Below are positions 6,838 through 13,643 of a stretch of DNA of 32,342 nucleotides, in pieces. The DNA comes from Sulfuritalea sp. (GTDB lineage: Bacteria > Pseudomonadota > Gammaproteobacteria > Burkholderiales > Rhodocyclaceae). Both the position numbers and the translations under genes were made by a program. The stretch covers positions 1 to 32,342 of the forward strand of contig NZ_JAFLDR010000044.1 of the NCBI RefSeq assembly GCF_017302275.1, written 5' to 3'. Under the pieces are notes generated by a model that saw only the letters and a program-made list of their open reading frames with translations, had not been told where the DNA came from and ran no database searches. Numbering within the stretch: position 1 is the stretch's first letter; every line of letters begins with the position of its first letter.

Positions 6838-9527
6838 ACACGCAAAAACCACTTCCGGTGCTCCCATGGCACGCACTGCCGGCCACCCAGGTCACCCGGG
6901 AGTTGGCTACCGATGCGGCCGGCCTGACGGCCAACGAGGCCGCCGCGCGCCTCGCCGCGCACGGCCCCAACCGCCTCGCCGAGAAGCCGCCGCGCCCGGC
7001 CTGGCGCAAGTTTCTCGACCAGTTCAGGAACTTCCTGGTCATCGTCCTGCTCGGCGCTGCGGTGCTGGCCGGCGCGGTCGGGGAGCTCAAGGATTCCATC
7101 GTCATCGCCGTCGTCGTGCTGCTCAACGCCACGCTCGGCTTCTTTCAGGAGCACCGCGCCGAGGCGGCGCTGGCGGCGCTGAAGAACATGCTGGCGCCGA
7201 CGGCACGGGTACGGCGCCGCATTGGCAACGTCAGCGAGGTGTGCCTGATCGACGCGGCCGACCTGGTGCCCGGCGACATCCTGCTGCTCGAAGCCGGCGA
7301 CCGCATTCCCGCCGACGCGCGCGTGCTCTCGGCGCACAGCGTCGAAGTGGCCGAAGCCGCGTTGACCGGCGAATCGCAGGCCGTGGCCAAGCTGACCGAA
7401 GCGGTGGCCGAAAAGTCGGCGCTGGCGGAACGGCACAACATGCTGTTCATGAACACCGTGGTGACGCGCGGCCGTGTCGAGGCCATCGTCACCGCGACCG
7501 GCATGGCGACCGAGATGGGCAAGATCGCCGGGCTGTTGGCGGAAACCGCCGAGGGCGAGACGCCGCTGCAGATGCAGCTCGACGGGCTGGGCAAGCGGCT
7601 GGCGCTGATCGCCAGTGTCGTCGTCGCGCTGATGTTCGTCATCGGCTTGATGCGCGGCGCCCCCCTGTTGCAGACGGCGATGACCGCGATTGCGCTGGCC
7701 GTCGCCGCGATTCCCGAAGGCCTGCCCGCGGTGGTGACCGTCACCCTCGCACTCGGCATGCACCGCATGGCGAAACGCAACGCCATCGTCAAGAAGCTGG
7801 CCGCGGTCGAGACGCTGGGCTGCACCACGGTGATCTGCTCCGACAAGACCGGCACGCTGACGCTCAACCAGATGACGGCGCGGACGCTCTACTGCAACGG
7901 CCGGCGCCATGCCGTCAGCGGCGAGGGCTATGGCGGCGAAGGCAGCATCGAGGAGCCGGGCGACCTGCGCGGCGACATCCGCCATGTCCTGTTGCCGGCC
8001 GCGCTGTGCATCGATGCGCGCATCAGGGATGGCGAACTGATCGGCGATCCGACCGAAGGCGCCCTGCTGGCGCTGGCCGCCAAGGCCGGGCTGGATGTCG
8101 GCGAGGCGCTGGAACACCTGCCGCGCATCGCCGAGATCCCCTTCGATTCGGCGACCAAGTTCATGGCCACTTTCCACCATGAAGGCGATCAGGTGCGGCT
8201 CTGCGTCAAGGGGGCGCCGGACGTGCTGCTGGGCTTGTCCAGCCACCATCTGGCGGACGACGCGGCCTTGCCGCTGGACGAGGAAACGCGCGCCCGCTTC
8301 GCCGCCGAGAACGAGGCCCTGGCCGACCAGGCCCTGCGCGTGCTGGCGCTGGCCGGGCGCGTGATCCCCGCCGAGGACTTCGATCCCGGCGGCGACCTCG
8401 TCCCGTGGGTGCGCGAACTCACGCTGCACGCCCTGGTCGGCATCATCGATCCGCCGCGTGCCGAGGCGCGCGAAGCCATCGCCACCTGTCGCGCCGCCGG
8501 CATCCAGGTCAAGATGATCACCGGCGACCATCGCGTCACCGCCGCCGCGATAGCCCGCGAGCTGGGCCTCTCGGGCGAGGCGCATGAAGGCCGCGAGCTG
8601 GACGGCCTGACCCAGGCGGAAATCGCCGCGCTGGTCGAGAAGAGCGCCGTCTTCGCCCGTGTCGCGCCCGAGCACAAGATGCTCATCGTCGAAGCCCTGC
8701 AGGCGCAGGGCCATGTCGTGGCGATGACCGGCGACGGCGTGAACGATGCGCCGGCGCTGAAGACGGCCGACATCGGCGTGGCCATGGGCATCACCGGTAC
8801 CGAAGTGACCAAGGAAGCCGCCACCCTGGTACTGACCGACGACAACTTCGCCTCGATAGTGCGCGCCGTCAGGGAAGGCCGCACCATCTACGACAACATC
8901 GTCAAGTTCGTACGCTTCCAGCTGTCGACCAACATCGGCGCCATCCTCACCGTGCTCGGCGCGCCGCTGCTGGGCTTCGCCACGCCCTTCACGGCGATCC
9001 AGATCCTCTGGGTGAACATCATCATGGACGGCCCGCCGGCGATGACCCTGGGCGTCGAACCGGCGCGGCCCGGCATCATGCAGGACAGCCCGCGCAGCAA
9101 GGACGCCGCAATACTTTCCCCGCAGCGCATGTGGCGCATCGGGCTCTACGGCGCGACGATGGCGGTCGGCACGCTGGCGGCCTACGGCTGGGCGCTGGCG
9201 GCTTCCGGCGAGGCCAAGGCGATGACGCTGGCCTTCACCACCTTCGTGCTGTTCCAGTTCTTCAACATATTCAATGCACGCGCCGAATACGGCAGCGCCT
9301 TCAACCGCCAGTTCTTCAGCAACGGCAAGCTGTGGTTGGCGCTGTTCGCCGTGGTCGCCCTGCAAGTCGTCGCCGTACATTGGGGGCCGGCCCAGCTCAT
9401 CTTCAAGACCGTGGGCCTCACCCCCGTCGAATGGGCCGTGGCGGTCGCGGTCGCCTCATCCACGTTGTTCCTCGAGGAGGCGCGCAAGCTGCTGCTGCGC
9501 CTGTTCCAAGCCACGACCAACCGATAG
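6834..9527 (+). CDS. P2-type cation-transporting ATPase (calcium-pump-like)
   Basis: This 897-residue pump has the full P-type set: N-terminal cation ATPase domain, TGES actuator loop (178-181), PEGLP in membrane helix 4 (294-298), phosphorylation site DKTGTLT (Asp337), hinge TGDGVNDAP (632-640), and C-terminal helices with VNIIMDGPPA (Asn728, Asp732). Glu295, Asn728 and Asp732 correspond to the SERCA site II ligands. The SERCA site I glutamate in helix 5 appears to be Ala703 (STNIGAIL), so one Ca2+ per cycle, as in SPCA/PMCA-type pumps, is likely. The frame is open a further 330 codons upstream, but that part overlaps two real genes in another frame. The ATG at 6834 (ATGA overlap) gives the normal family start. 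Last gene of the operon, followed by a terminator. Confidence 0.92.
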   Translation: MNTQKPLPVLPWHALPATQVTRELATDAAGLTANEAAARLAAHGPNRLAEKPPRPAWRKFLDQFRNFLVIVLLGAAVLAGAVGELKDSIVIAVVVLLNATLGFFQEHRAEAALAALKNMLAPTARVRRRIGNVSEVCLIDAADLVPGDILLLEAGDRIPADARVLSAHSVEVAEAALTGESQAVAKLTEAVAEKSALAERHNMLFMNTVVTRGRVEAIVTATGMATEMGKIAGLLAETAEGETPLQMQLDGLGKRLALIASVVVALMFVIGLMRGAPLLQTAMTAIALAVAAIPEGLPAVVTVTLALGMHRMAKRNAIVKKLAAVETLGCTTVICSDKTGTLTLNQMTARTLYCNGRRHAVSGEGYGGEGSIEEPGDLRGDIRHVLLPAALCIDARIRDGELIGDPTEGALLALAAKAGLDVGEALEHLPRIAEIPFDSATKFMATFHHEGDQVRLCVKGAPDVLLGLSSHHLADDAALPLDEETRARFAAENEALADQALRVLALAGRVIPAEDFDPGGDLVPWVRELTLHALVGIIDPPRAEAREAIATCRAAGIQVKMITGDHRVTAAAIARELGLSGEAHEGRELDGLTQAEIAALVEKSAVFARVAPEHKMLIVEALQAQGHVVAMTGDGVNDAPALKTADIGVAMGITGTEVTKEAATLVLTDDNFASIVRAVREGRTIYDNIVKFVRFQLSTNIGAILTVLGAPLLGFATPFTAIQILWVNIIMDGPPAMTLGVEPARPGIMQDSPRSKDAAILSPQRMWRIGLYGATMAVGTLAAYGWALAASGEAKAMTLAFTTFVLFQFFNIFNARAEYGSAFNRQFFSNGKLWLALFAVVALQVVAVHWGPAQLIFKTVGLTPVEWAVAVAVASSTLFLEEARKLLLRLFQATTNR

Positions 9528-9555
9528 GGCAGCGCCATGTTGCGATCTGCCGCAT

Positions 9556-9583
9556 CCGGCGAAAGAACGTCACCCCGGACTCC
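9556..9583 (+). repeat. 28-nt exact repeat, copy 1
   Basis: The 28 nt here are identical to 21952-21979, 12.4 kb away, and neither copy is in a gene. The segment begins CCGGCGAAAGAACGTCACC. In the second copy the right part continues into a CCCCGG/CCGGGG hairpin, so both are probably remnants of a REP-like element. Confidence 0.7.
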
Positions 9584-9603
9584 AGTCGTGTTCCGCGTAA
9601 AGA

Positions 9604-9624
9604 AAAAGGGGCCAGGCCCCTTTT
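9604..9624 (+). terminator. Palindromic terminator after the ion-transport operon
   Basis: A perfect 10-bp-arm hairpin (AAAAGGGGCC, single A loop, GGCCCCTTTT) stands 77 nt after the P-type ATPase stop and runs into a pyrimidine tract that continues to 9655. The same 19-nt core recurs at 11296-11314 and a close relative at 10448-10462, so this is a repeated terminator module. Confidence 0.65.
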
Positions 9625-9670
9625 CCCTCTTTTCCCCTTCTTTTCCCTTTCTTCCATGCTTTTCCATGGC

Positions 9671-9707
9671 TTGCCAACTGGCAATATCAGGAATGAACAT
9701 GCATAAT
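9671..9707 (+). promoter_or_regulatory. Probable promoter/operator of the phd-vapC pair
   Basis: A perfect inverted repeat TTGCCA-AC-TGGCAA (9671-9684) is followed, 17 nt after its right arm, by CATAAT (9702-9707) in an AT-rich patch. The antitoxin start is 30 nt further on. The right arm is a weak -35 candidate, so a dimeric antitoxin bound there would block transcription, as is usual for self-regulated toxin-antitoxin operons. Assigned by position and symmetry only. Confidence 0.35.
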
Positions 9708-9736
9708 TACATCATTCTGTACATCCGGAGATTGCG

Positions 9737-9964
9737 ATGAGACAAGCCACCTTCACCGAAGTGCGCAACCACGCCAAGACTTATTTCGACATTGTCGAAT
9801 CGGGCGAGTCGGTGCGTGTATTGCGCAATGGCAAGCCCATCGCCGACATCGTGCCGGTCGCCGCCGATCTTCCTTCCTGGAAACGGCGCAAGGCCCAACC
9901 GCTGGTACTCGACGGCGTGTCGGTCAGTCGCATGATTCTCGAAGAGCGCGACGCCGGCGTGTAA
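9737..9964 (+). CDS. Phd/YefM-family antitoxin
   Basis: This 75-residue protein has the typical Phd/YefM N-terminus (MRQATFTEVRNHAKTYFDIV), followed by GESVRVLRNGKPIADIVP, the DNA-binding fold of the family. A short acidic tail (ILEERDAGV) follows, of the kind that wraps the toxin. CGGAG lies 6 nt before the ATG. The gene ends 11 nt before a PIN-domain toxin gene, the normal antitoxin-toxin order. Expected role: neutralise the PIN ribonuclease and repress the operon by binding the palindrome upstream. Family call is firm; the pairing is inferred from adjacency. Confidence 0.87.
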   Translation: MRQATFTEVRNHAKTYFDIVESGESVRVLRNGKPIADIVPVAADLPSWKRRKAQPLVLDGVSVSRMILEERDAGV

Positions 9965-9975
9965 GGAAGGCTGAA

Positions 9976-10389
9976 ATGCGCGTCTTCTTCGACAGCTCGG
10001 CTTTCGTCAAACGCTATGTCAGTGAAGCCGGCACCGAGGCCGTGCTGGCATGGTGTGATCGCGCCAGCGAAATAGGCCTTTCCGGCATCGCCTTGCCGGA
10101 AATCGTCTCGGCCTTTTGCCGCCTGCGCCGCGAAGGCAGGATCGACGACACCCAGTATCGTCAGCTCAAGTCGCTGCTGCTGGCAGATATCGAGGATGCG
10201 GCGATGTGCGACCTCAGCCCCGAAGTCCTGGCCCGGTCGATTGCCAGCCTGGAAGCCAATGCCCTGCGCGGCATGGATGCGATCCATGTCGGCAGCGCCA
10301 TCGCACTCAAGGTCGATGTCTTCATTTCCGCGGATCAGCGGCAACGCGATGCCGCCAGTCGGGCGGGGCTGCGTGTCGAAGGGGTGTGA
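9976..10389 (+). CDS. vapC: PIN-domain toxin, VapC family
   Basis: This 137-residue PIN-domain protein has the four acidic metal-binding residues in their usual places: Asp6 (FFDSSAFVK), Glu42 (LPEIVSAF), Asp101 (RGMDAIHVGSA) and Asp120 (ISADQRQRDAA). VapC toxins are Mg2+-dependent ribonucleases that cut tRNA or rRNA when the antitoxin is lost. GGAAGG lies just before the ATG, and the antitoxin gene ends 11 nt upstream. All key residues are present, so it looks intact. The RNA target cannot be read from sequence. Confidence 0.88.
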   Translation: MRVFFDSSAFVKRYVSEAGTEAVLAWCDRASEIGLSGIALPEIVSAFCRLRREGRIDDTQYRQLKSLLLADIEDAAMCDLSPEVLARSIASLEANALRGMDAIHVGSAIALKVDVFISADQRQRDAASRAGLRVEGV

Positions 10390-10447
10390 ATCTCCCCGTC
10401 CGTGAGCGGACAAATCTCCAACCCGCATCGCGCTGGCCGAAAGAAAT

Positions 10448-10462
10448 AGGGGCCCGGCCCCT
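10448..10462. terminator. Bidirectional terminator between convergent genes
   Basis: The palindrome AGGGGCC-C-GGCCCCT is followed by TTTTT on the plus strand. It lies between the end of the vapC gene and the end of the DUF3750-like gene on the other strand. It is a relative of the hairpins at 9604 and 11296. Confidence 0.55.
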
Positions 10463-10502
10463 TTTTCCTTTTGCGCGCTTCGCGCCCGAACGGCAGCCCG
10501 CG

Positions 10503-11261
10503 TCAGCCTCCGGGCTTGGCAAGGCCGACGCGCCCGAGTCCGGGAAGGCGCAGCGCCGGGCGCGCGACGTCGATGCCGAGCGATAGCCCGAGCAGATTGA
10601 GCTCGATGCCCTCTTCGGCGGCGACGAGAACCCCGGCGAGGCCGAGCACGGAAAGCTGGACGCCGGTTCCGCTGGGCGCGGACGCGATCGCCGAAGTGAG
10701 CGGCAGGTAGTCCTTGCCGACGGCATTCGCCGGCAGGTCGAGCCGCAACCCGGGAATCTCACGCGCGACATGCGCGACGAAGGTGTTGCTGTTCGGCCCC
10801 GGCCAGGTGCGGTAGGTGTCGGCGTAGGGATACTGGCGCACCGCCTCTTCGATGCGGCCTATCAAGGCCTCGACGCCCTCGCCGCGGCGGTCGGCCAGCA
10901 GCACCGGCATCGATCCGTACCACAGCGCGTCGGGACCGAGGTAGTCGACCTGGACATAAGGCGCCCCGCTCCACCTAACCACATCGTAACGCGTGAAGGC
11001 CGGCGCGCCGGTGCGCTTGGTGACGATCCAGGAGTGCACCCCGAAGGCGCCGCGGCGGCCGAACGCCGGCGCGGCAAAGACCTGGACGATCGGCTCTTTG
11101 ACCTTCGCCGGGTCGGGCGACAGGCCGGTCGGTGTCAGCGCCGCTTCGCTCCACGACACCGTCGAGGGCGAGTGAAGGGCAACGCTGATCGCCGGCGGAA
11201 CGACGAAAAGGGCCGCGATCAGCAGCATGAACACTATCGGACGACGCGATTTGGGGCGCAA
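10503..11261 (-). CDS. DUF3750-like protein of unknown function
   Basis: The 252-residue protein has a short basic N-terminus, one hydrophobic segment (about residues 9-28, VFMLLIAALFVVPPAIS) that is a signal anchor or signal peptide, and an exported domain with FGVHSWIVTK, YVQVDYLGPD and a conserved-looking YRTWPGPNSNTFVAHV stretch. This resembles the DUF3750 family, which has no known function. Its GPNSNTF/His-containing layout recalls papain-like or LRAT-like folds, but that is only an impression. The first codon is TTG with no obvious Shine-Dalgarno sequence. Starting at the ATG at 11228 would remove the basic residues before the membrane segment, so I keep TTG with reserve. It is flanked by terminators, so probably a single-gene transcript. 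Confidence 0.68.
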   Translation of the reverse strand: MRPKSRRPIVFMLLIAALFVVPPAISVALHSPSTVSWSEAALTPTGLSPDPAKVKEPIVQVFAAPAFGRRGAFGVHSWIVTKRTGAPAFTRYDVVRWSGAPYVQVDYLGPDALWYGSMPVLLADRRGEGVEALIGRIEEAVRQYPYADTYRTWPGPNSNTFVAHVAREIPGLRLDLPANAVGKDYLPLTSAIASAPSGTGVQLSVLGLAGVLVAAEEGIELNLLGLSLGIDVARPALRLPGLGRVGLAKPGG

Positions 11262-11295
11262 GCGTGGATTCTCGGGACTGAAAAGTGAAAAGTGA

Positions 11296-11314
11296 AAAGG
11301 GGCCAGGCCCCTTT
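11296..11314 (-). terminator. Palindromic terminator downstream of hicAB
   Basis: The hairpin AAAGGGGCC-A-GGCCCCTTT is identical in its 19 nt to part of the hairpin at 9604. It stands between the hicB stop and the start of the DUF3750-like gene, both on the minus strand, and would stop transcription coming from hicAB. Confidence 0.55.
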
Positions 11315-11368
11315 ATCTTCCATAGACCTGCCCGCGGATCCGGTAATCGGTAATCGCCGGGTTCCGCT

Positions 11369-11692
11369 TCAAGCCGCCAGTTTTGCGCTCGCCAGCCGGT
11401 TCAGGCTGACGCCTTGCTCGGCGGCCTCGGTTGCCAAAGCGCGATGCACCTGCGGCGGAATGCGCACCCGGAACTCCCCGCTGTAGTGCTTTTCCGCCAG
11501 CGGTACGGGAATGTCCTCGTCCGCCGCCTGCATGTCGGCCACAGCATCAGCCACGACCCGCCGGATACCCTTCAATGCGGCTTCGGGGGTCTTCGCCAAC
11601 CAGGACAGCGACGGAAATTCGGCGCATAGGCCGACGTGTTCGCCGTCCTCGGCGGACCAGGTGACGCGGTAGGTGTAATGATCAACGCTCAT
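11369..11692 (-). CDS. hicB: HicB-family antitoxin
   Basis: The 107-residue protein has the two HicB parts: an N-terminal partial RNase H-like fold (YTYRVTWSAEDGEHVGLCAEFPSLS...TPEAALKGI) that binds the toxin, and a C-terminal ribbon-helix-helix (GEFRVRIPPQVHRALATEA...SLNRLASAKLA) that binds DNA. I chose the ATG at 11692; an upstream in-frame start would add ten residues (MQSTNWKGCA) that look like translated end of hicA. The start overlaps the hicA stop by 11 nt, so the pair is translationally coupled in toxin-first order, which is normal for hicAB. Confidence 0.85.
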   Translation of the reverse strand: MSVDHYTYRVTWSAEDGEHVGLCAEFPSLSWLAKTPEAALKGIRRVVADAVADMQAADEDIPVPLAEKHYSGEFRVRIPPQVHRALATEAAEQGVSLNRLASAKLAA

Positions 11693-11939
11693 TGCGCAGC
11701 CCTTCCAGTTTGTCGATTGCAAGCAGTACCTGCCTGACCTGATAGGCCTTGGCCTTGCCTTTGTCGTCCTGGATGTTGATCCGCGGATCGCCCACCCAGG
11801 GCGTCTTGAAAATGGCGTGGCTGGTGCCCGTCTGGCGCGACTTCCCGAAATACGCCTCGCACAACTTCTTCAGATCGGCGAAGCGAACGTTGTTCGGCTC
11901 GCGTCGCATCTGGTCGAGGATTTTGCTGGAAGACGCCAT
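11682..11939 (-). CDS. hicA: HicA-family mRNA interferase toxin
   Basis: This 85-residue protein has a dsRNA-binding-like fold and the motif TGTSHAIFKTPW, whose His is the likely catalytic residue of HicA ribonucleases. ILDQMRREPNNVRFADLKKLCEAYFG and AKAYQVRQVLLAIDKL are typical of the longer HicA subgroup with an INIQDDKGKAK stretch. HicA cuts mRNA independently of the ribosome until bound by HicB. A TGGTACCA palindrome (about 11946-11953) lies just before the start and is a candidate operator for the ribbon-helix-helix domain of HicB. The toxin looks intact. Confidence 0.82.
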   Translation of the reverse strand: MASSSKILDQMRREPNNVRFADLKKLCEAYFGKSRQTGTSHAIFKTPWVGDPRINIQDDKGKAKAYQVRQVLLAIDKLEGLRNER

Positions 11940-12028
11940 GGATCAATGGTACCAATAGCGGCACCACATTTCAACCGGGACCCCGGTGCTTCCGGATGAT
12001 GACGGCAGCGGTCTGGCCGGCCGTGCTC

Positions 12029-12057
12029 GAAAAGTCGGCGCCGGCGCTACGGCGACC
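12029..12057 (+). repeat. GTCGGCGC repeat family, copy A
   Basis: One of five related copies (others at 13002, 16705, 18716 and 25042), sharing the core AAAGTCGGCGCYGGCG followed by a few variable bases and ACGGCG. It lies between hicA and the DUF599-like gene. The reverse strand can form an imperfect GTCGcCG/CGcCGAC hairpin followed by TTTTC, like a weak terminator. Confidence 0.7.
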
Positions 12058-12085
12058 ATCCCCAAACGCGCACGACCTTCGCCCC

Positions 12086-12112
12086 GTCATTCCGGCGCAC
12101 GCCGGAATCCAG
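12086..12112. repeat. REP-like hairpin (GTCATTCCGGCG type)
   Basis: Perfect 9-bp arms ATTCCGGCG/CGCCGGAAT around CA form the hairpin. This is the widespread GTCATTCC...GGAATCCAG repeat; relatives are at 19623-19648 and in a pair at 27273-27346. It lies just downstream of the minus-strand DUF599-like gene. The rest of 11940-12142 shows nothing else. Confidence 0.7.
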
Positions 12113-12142
12113 GCTTTGCGGTGTACGGCCGCCGCCCCCACC

Positions 12143-12862
12143 TCAGGGCAGCTCCTTCCCCGTCACCGGCCCGGCCAGCGTGGCCAGCGTCGCCGAACGG
12201 CTGTCGCGCCAGTAAAGCACCGCCACCACCCAGGACGCCGCCAGCACGAAGGCCCACGGCTGGATGAACCACGCCAGCGCCGCCAGCCCGAAAAAATACG
12301 CGCGCAGGCCGCGGTTGAAGCTGGCGAAACCGTGCGTCACCATCATCGCCGCGCGCGGCGCGAAATCGGCCCGGTCCGGCGCGTCCTTCTCCGCCGGCAT
12401 CGGTGCCGAGGCGAACAGCATCAGCGTGAAGTTGAACTGGCGCAGCGACCAGGTGAACTTGAAAAAGGCGAACACGAAAATCCCGATCAGCACCAGCAGC
12501 CGCACCTCCAGCGTCTCGCGCGACGACACGGCGATGAAGCCGATGCCCGAGACCATCGCCTGCACCCGATCCACCGCGCCGAGGCTGCTGATCAGGCCGG
12601 CGATGATGAACAGCGTGGTGGTGATGAACAGGTTGCAGCTGCGCATCACCGTCTGCAGCACCACCGTGTCGGCGATGCGGTTTTCCCGCTCCAGCACCCG
12701 CCGCATCCAGCGCAGCCGGTACTCGTGCAGCACGCTGGCCAGCTCGCGCGTGCCCCAGCGGCGATGGTCCGCGTACCAGGCGTAGCCGACCCAGCAGAGA
12801 AAGAACCAGCCCAGCGCCAGCATGTCGGGCAGCGGCAAGATCGACGTCAGGGAGAAGGCCAT
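12143..12862 (-). CDS. DUF599-like integral membrane protein
   Basis: This 239-residue protein has four to five predicted membrane segments (LPDMLALGWFFLCWVGYAWY; TTTLFIIAGLIS; LLVLIGIFVFAFFKFTW; FGLAALAWFIQPWAFVLAA). It also has family-typical stretches: WMRRVLERENRIADTVVLQ after helix 1, and FTWSLRQFNFTLML. This matches DUF599, a family of inner-membrane proteins of unknown function. The start at 12862 (first Met before FSLTSILPLPDML) is chosen over a longer frame whose first 69 residues look like non-coding sequence and include repeat copy B. Its ends are marked by short repeats on both sides. Confidence 0.8.
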   Translation of the reverse strand: MAFSLTSILPLPDMLALGWFFLCWVGYAWYADHRRWGTRELASVLHEYRLRWMRRVLERENRIADTVVLQTVMRSCNLFITTTLFIIAGLISSLGAVDRVQAMVSGIGFIAVSSRETLEVRLLVLIGIFVFAFFKFTWSLRQFNFTLMLFASAPMPAEKDAPDRADFAPRAAMMVTHGFASFNRGLRAYFFGLAALAWFIQPWAFVLAASWVVAVLYWRDSRSATLATLAGPVTGKELP

Positions 12863-13001
12863 GGTGGTCCTTGTGGGGAGTGGGGGGCTTGCCGTGCGGG
12901 GTTGATTGTAGGCGCTGGGGTTGGATTTTCCCGGTGCGTTGGTGGGCTGGGGCAGGAGGCGCAGTTTGGAGATGCGGGGTTGCGGTGGAATCAGTAGCTG
13001 T

Positions 13002-13030
13002 GAAAAGTCGGCGCTGGCGATACGGCGACT
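13002..13030 (+). repeat. GTCGGCGC repeat family, copy B
   Basis: This copy is close to the consensus (GAAAAGTCGGCGCTGGCG, then ATACGGCGACT). It lies in the divergent gap between the DUF599-like gene and the ribbon-helix-helix/RelE operon, about 35 nt before the latter's putative operator. Confidence 0.72.
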
Positions 13031-13066
13031 CGATGCCTTCGGGAATCGGGCTTGGTGGTATGCTGT

Positions 13067-13086
13067 CAAAACATCAAGACGTTTTG
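13067..13086 (+). promoter_or_regulatory. Inverted repeat before the RHH-relE operon (possible operator)
   Basis: CAAAAC-N8-GTTTTG lies directly in front of the Shine-Dalgarno sequence (GGAGGT) of the antitoxin gene, with TATGCT (13059-13064) as a possible -10 element just upstream. Ribbon-helix-helix antitoxins bind such dyads to repress their own operon. Assigned by position and symmetry. Confidence 0.4.
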
Positions 13087-13095
13087 GAGGTAACC

Positions 13096-13329
13096 ATGAG
13101 CACAGAAGCCATCCGTTCCACGTTGTACCTTGAACCCGGGCTGCACCAGGCGTTACGCCTCAAGGCGGCGACCGCACACCGCTCAATGTCGGAAATCGTC
13201 AACGACGCCGTCCGCGCATCGTTGCGGGAAGACGAGGAAGACCTCGCCGCGTTTTCCGGCCGGGCGAAAGAAAAGACCATGAGTTACGAGCAGTTCCTGG
13301 CGAAGCTGAAAGCCGATGGCGCGCTATGA
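13096..13329 (+). CDS. Ribbon-helix-helix (CopG-like) antitoxin
   Basis: The 77-residue protein opens with a beta-strand and two helices of the ribbon-helix-helix type (IRSTLYLEPGLHQALRLKAATAHRSMSEIVNDAVRASL). A charged C-terminal half follows (REDEEDLAAFSGRAKEKTMSYEQFLAKLK) that should bind and block the toxin. GGAGGT lies 4 nt before the ATG. Its 3' end overlaps the start of the RelE-like toxin gene by 14 nt, so the two are translated together. Expected to repress the operon through the dyad upstream. Confidence 0.85.
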   Translation: MSTEAIRSTLYLEPGLHQALRLKAATAHRSMSEIVNDAVRASLREDEEDLAAFSGRAKEKTMSYEQFLAKLKADGAL

Positions 13330-13579
13330 ACTGAGGTTCAAGACCTCCGTCGCAAAGGATCTGCGGGACGTCCCGAAGACAGACCTGCGCCGTATCCTGG
13401 AACGGATCGAAGCATTGCGCGACGATCCCCGTCCCGCCGGCTGCGAAAAGCTTTCCGCCCAGGAGCTCTACCGTATCCGCCAGGGGAATTACCGGATTCT
13501 TTACGAAATACTGGACTTGGAGGTGATCGTGGAAGTCGTAAAGATCGGTCACCGGCGCGAGGTTTATCGAACTCGATAA
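13316..13579 (+). CDS. relE: RelE/ParE-family toxin
   Basis: This 87-residue protein has the compact RelE/ParE fold: YELRFKTSVAKDLRDVP at the N-terminus, RILERIEALRDDPRP, then the C-terminal strand set YRIRQGNYRILYEI...VEVVKIGHRREVYR. The Arg in YRIRQGNYRI and the C-terminal GHRREVYR supply the basic residues used by RelE ribonucleases to cut mRNA in the ribosome. The layout is closer to RelE than to the gyrase-poisoning ParE. The start overlaps the antitoxin gene. The restriction genes mcrB and mcrC follow 64 nt later on the same strand, so the pair may share or stabilise that segment. Confidence 0.86.
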   Translation: MARYELRFKTSVAKDLRDVPKTDLRRILERIEALRDDPRPAGCEKLSAQELYRIRQGNYRILYEILDLEVIVEVVKIGHRREVYRTR

Positions 13580-13643
13580 AAAGGTTAAGTGAAATAGTCA
13601 CCTGATACGACTAAACAGAAATCATCTTTCAAGGTGGACCTCT

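Noticed and set aside
6801-9380. Open minus-strand frame of about 859 codons
   Set aside because: It lies opposite the P-type ATPase gene and its translation is low-complexity (Gln/Arg/His/Asp-rich) as expected from the antisense of GC-rich codons; no family resemblance.
12921-13133. Plus-strand frames before the ribbon-helix-helix antitoxin
   Set aside because: They run through repeat copy B and lack a start signal; the antitoxin clearly begins at 13096 behind GGAGGT.
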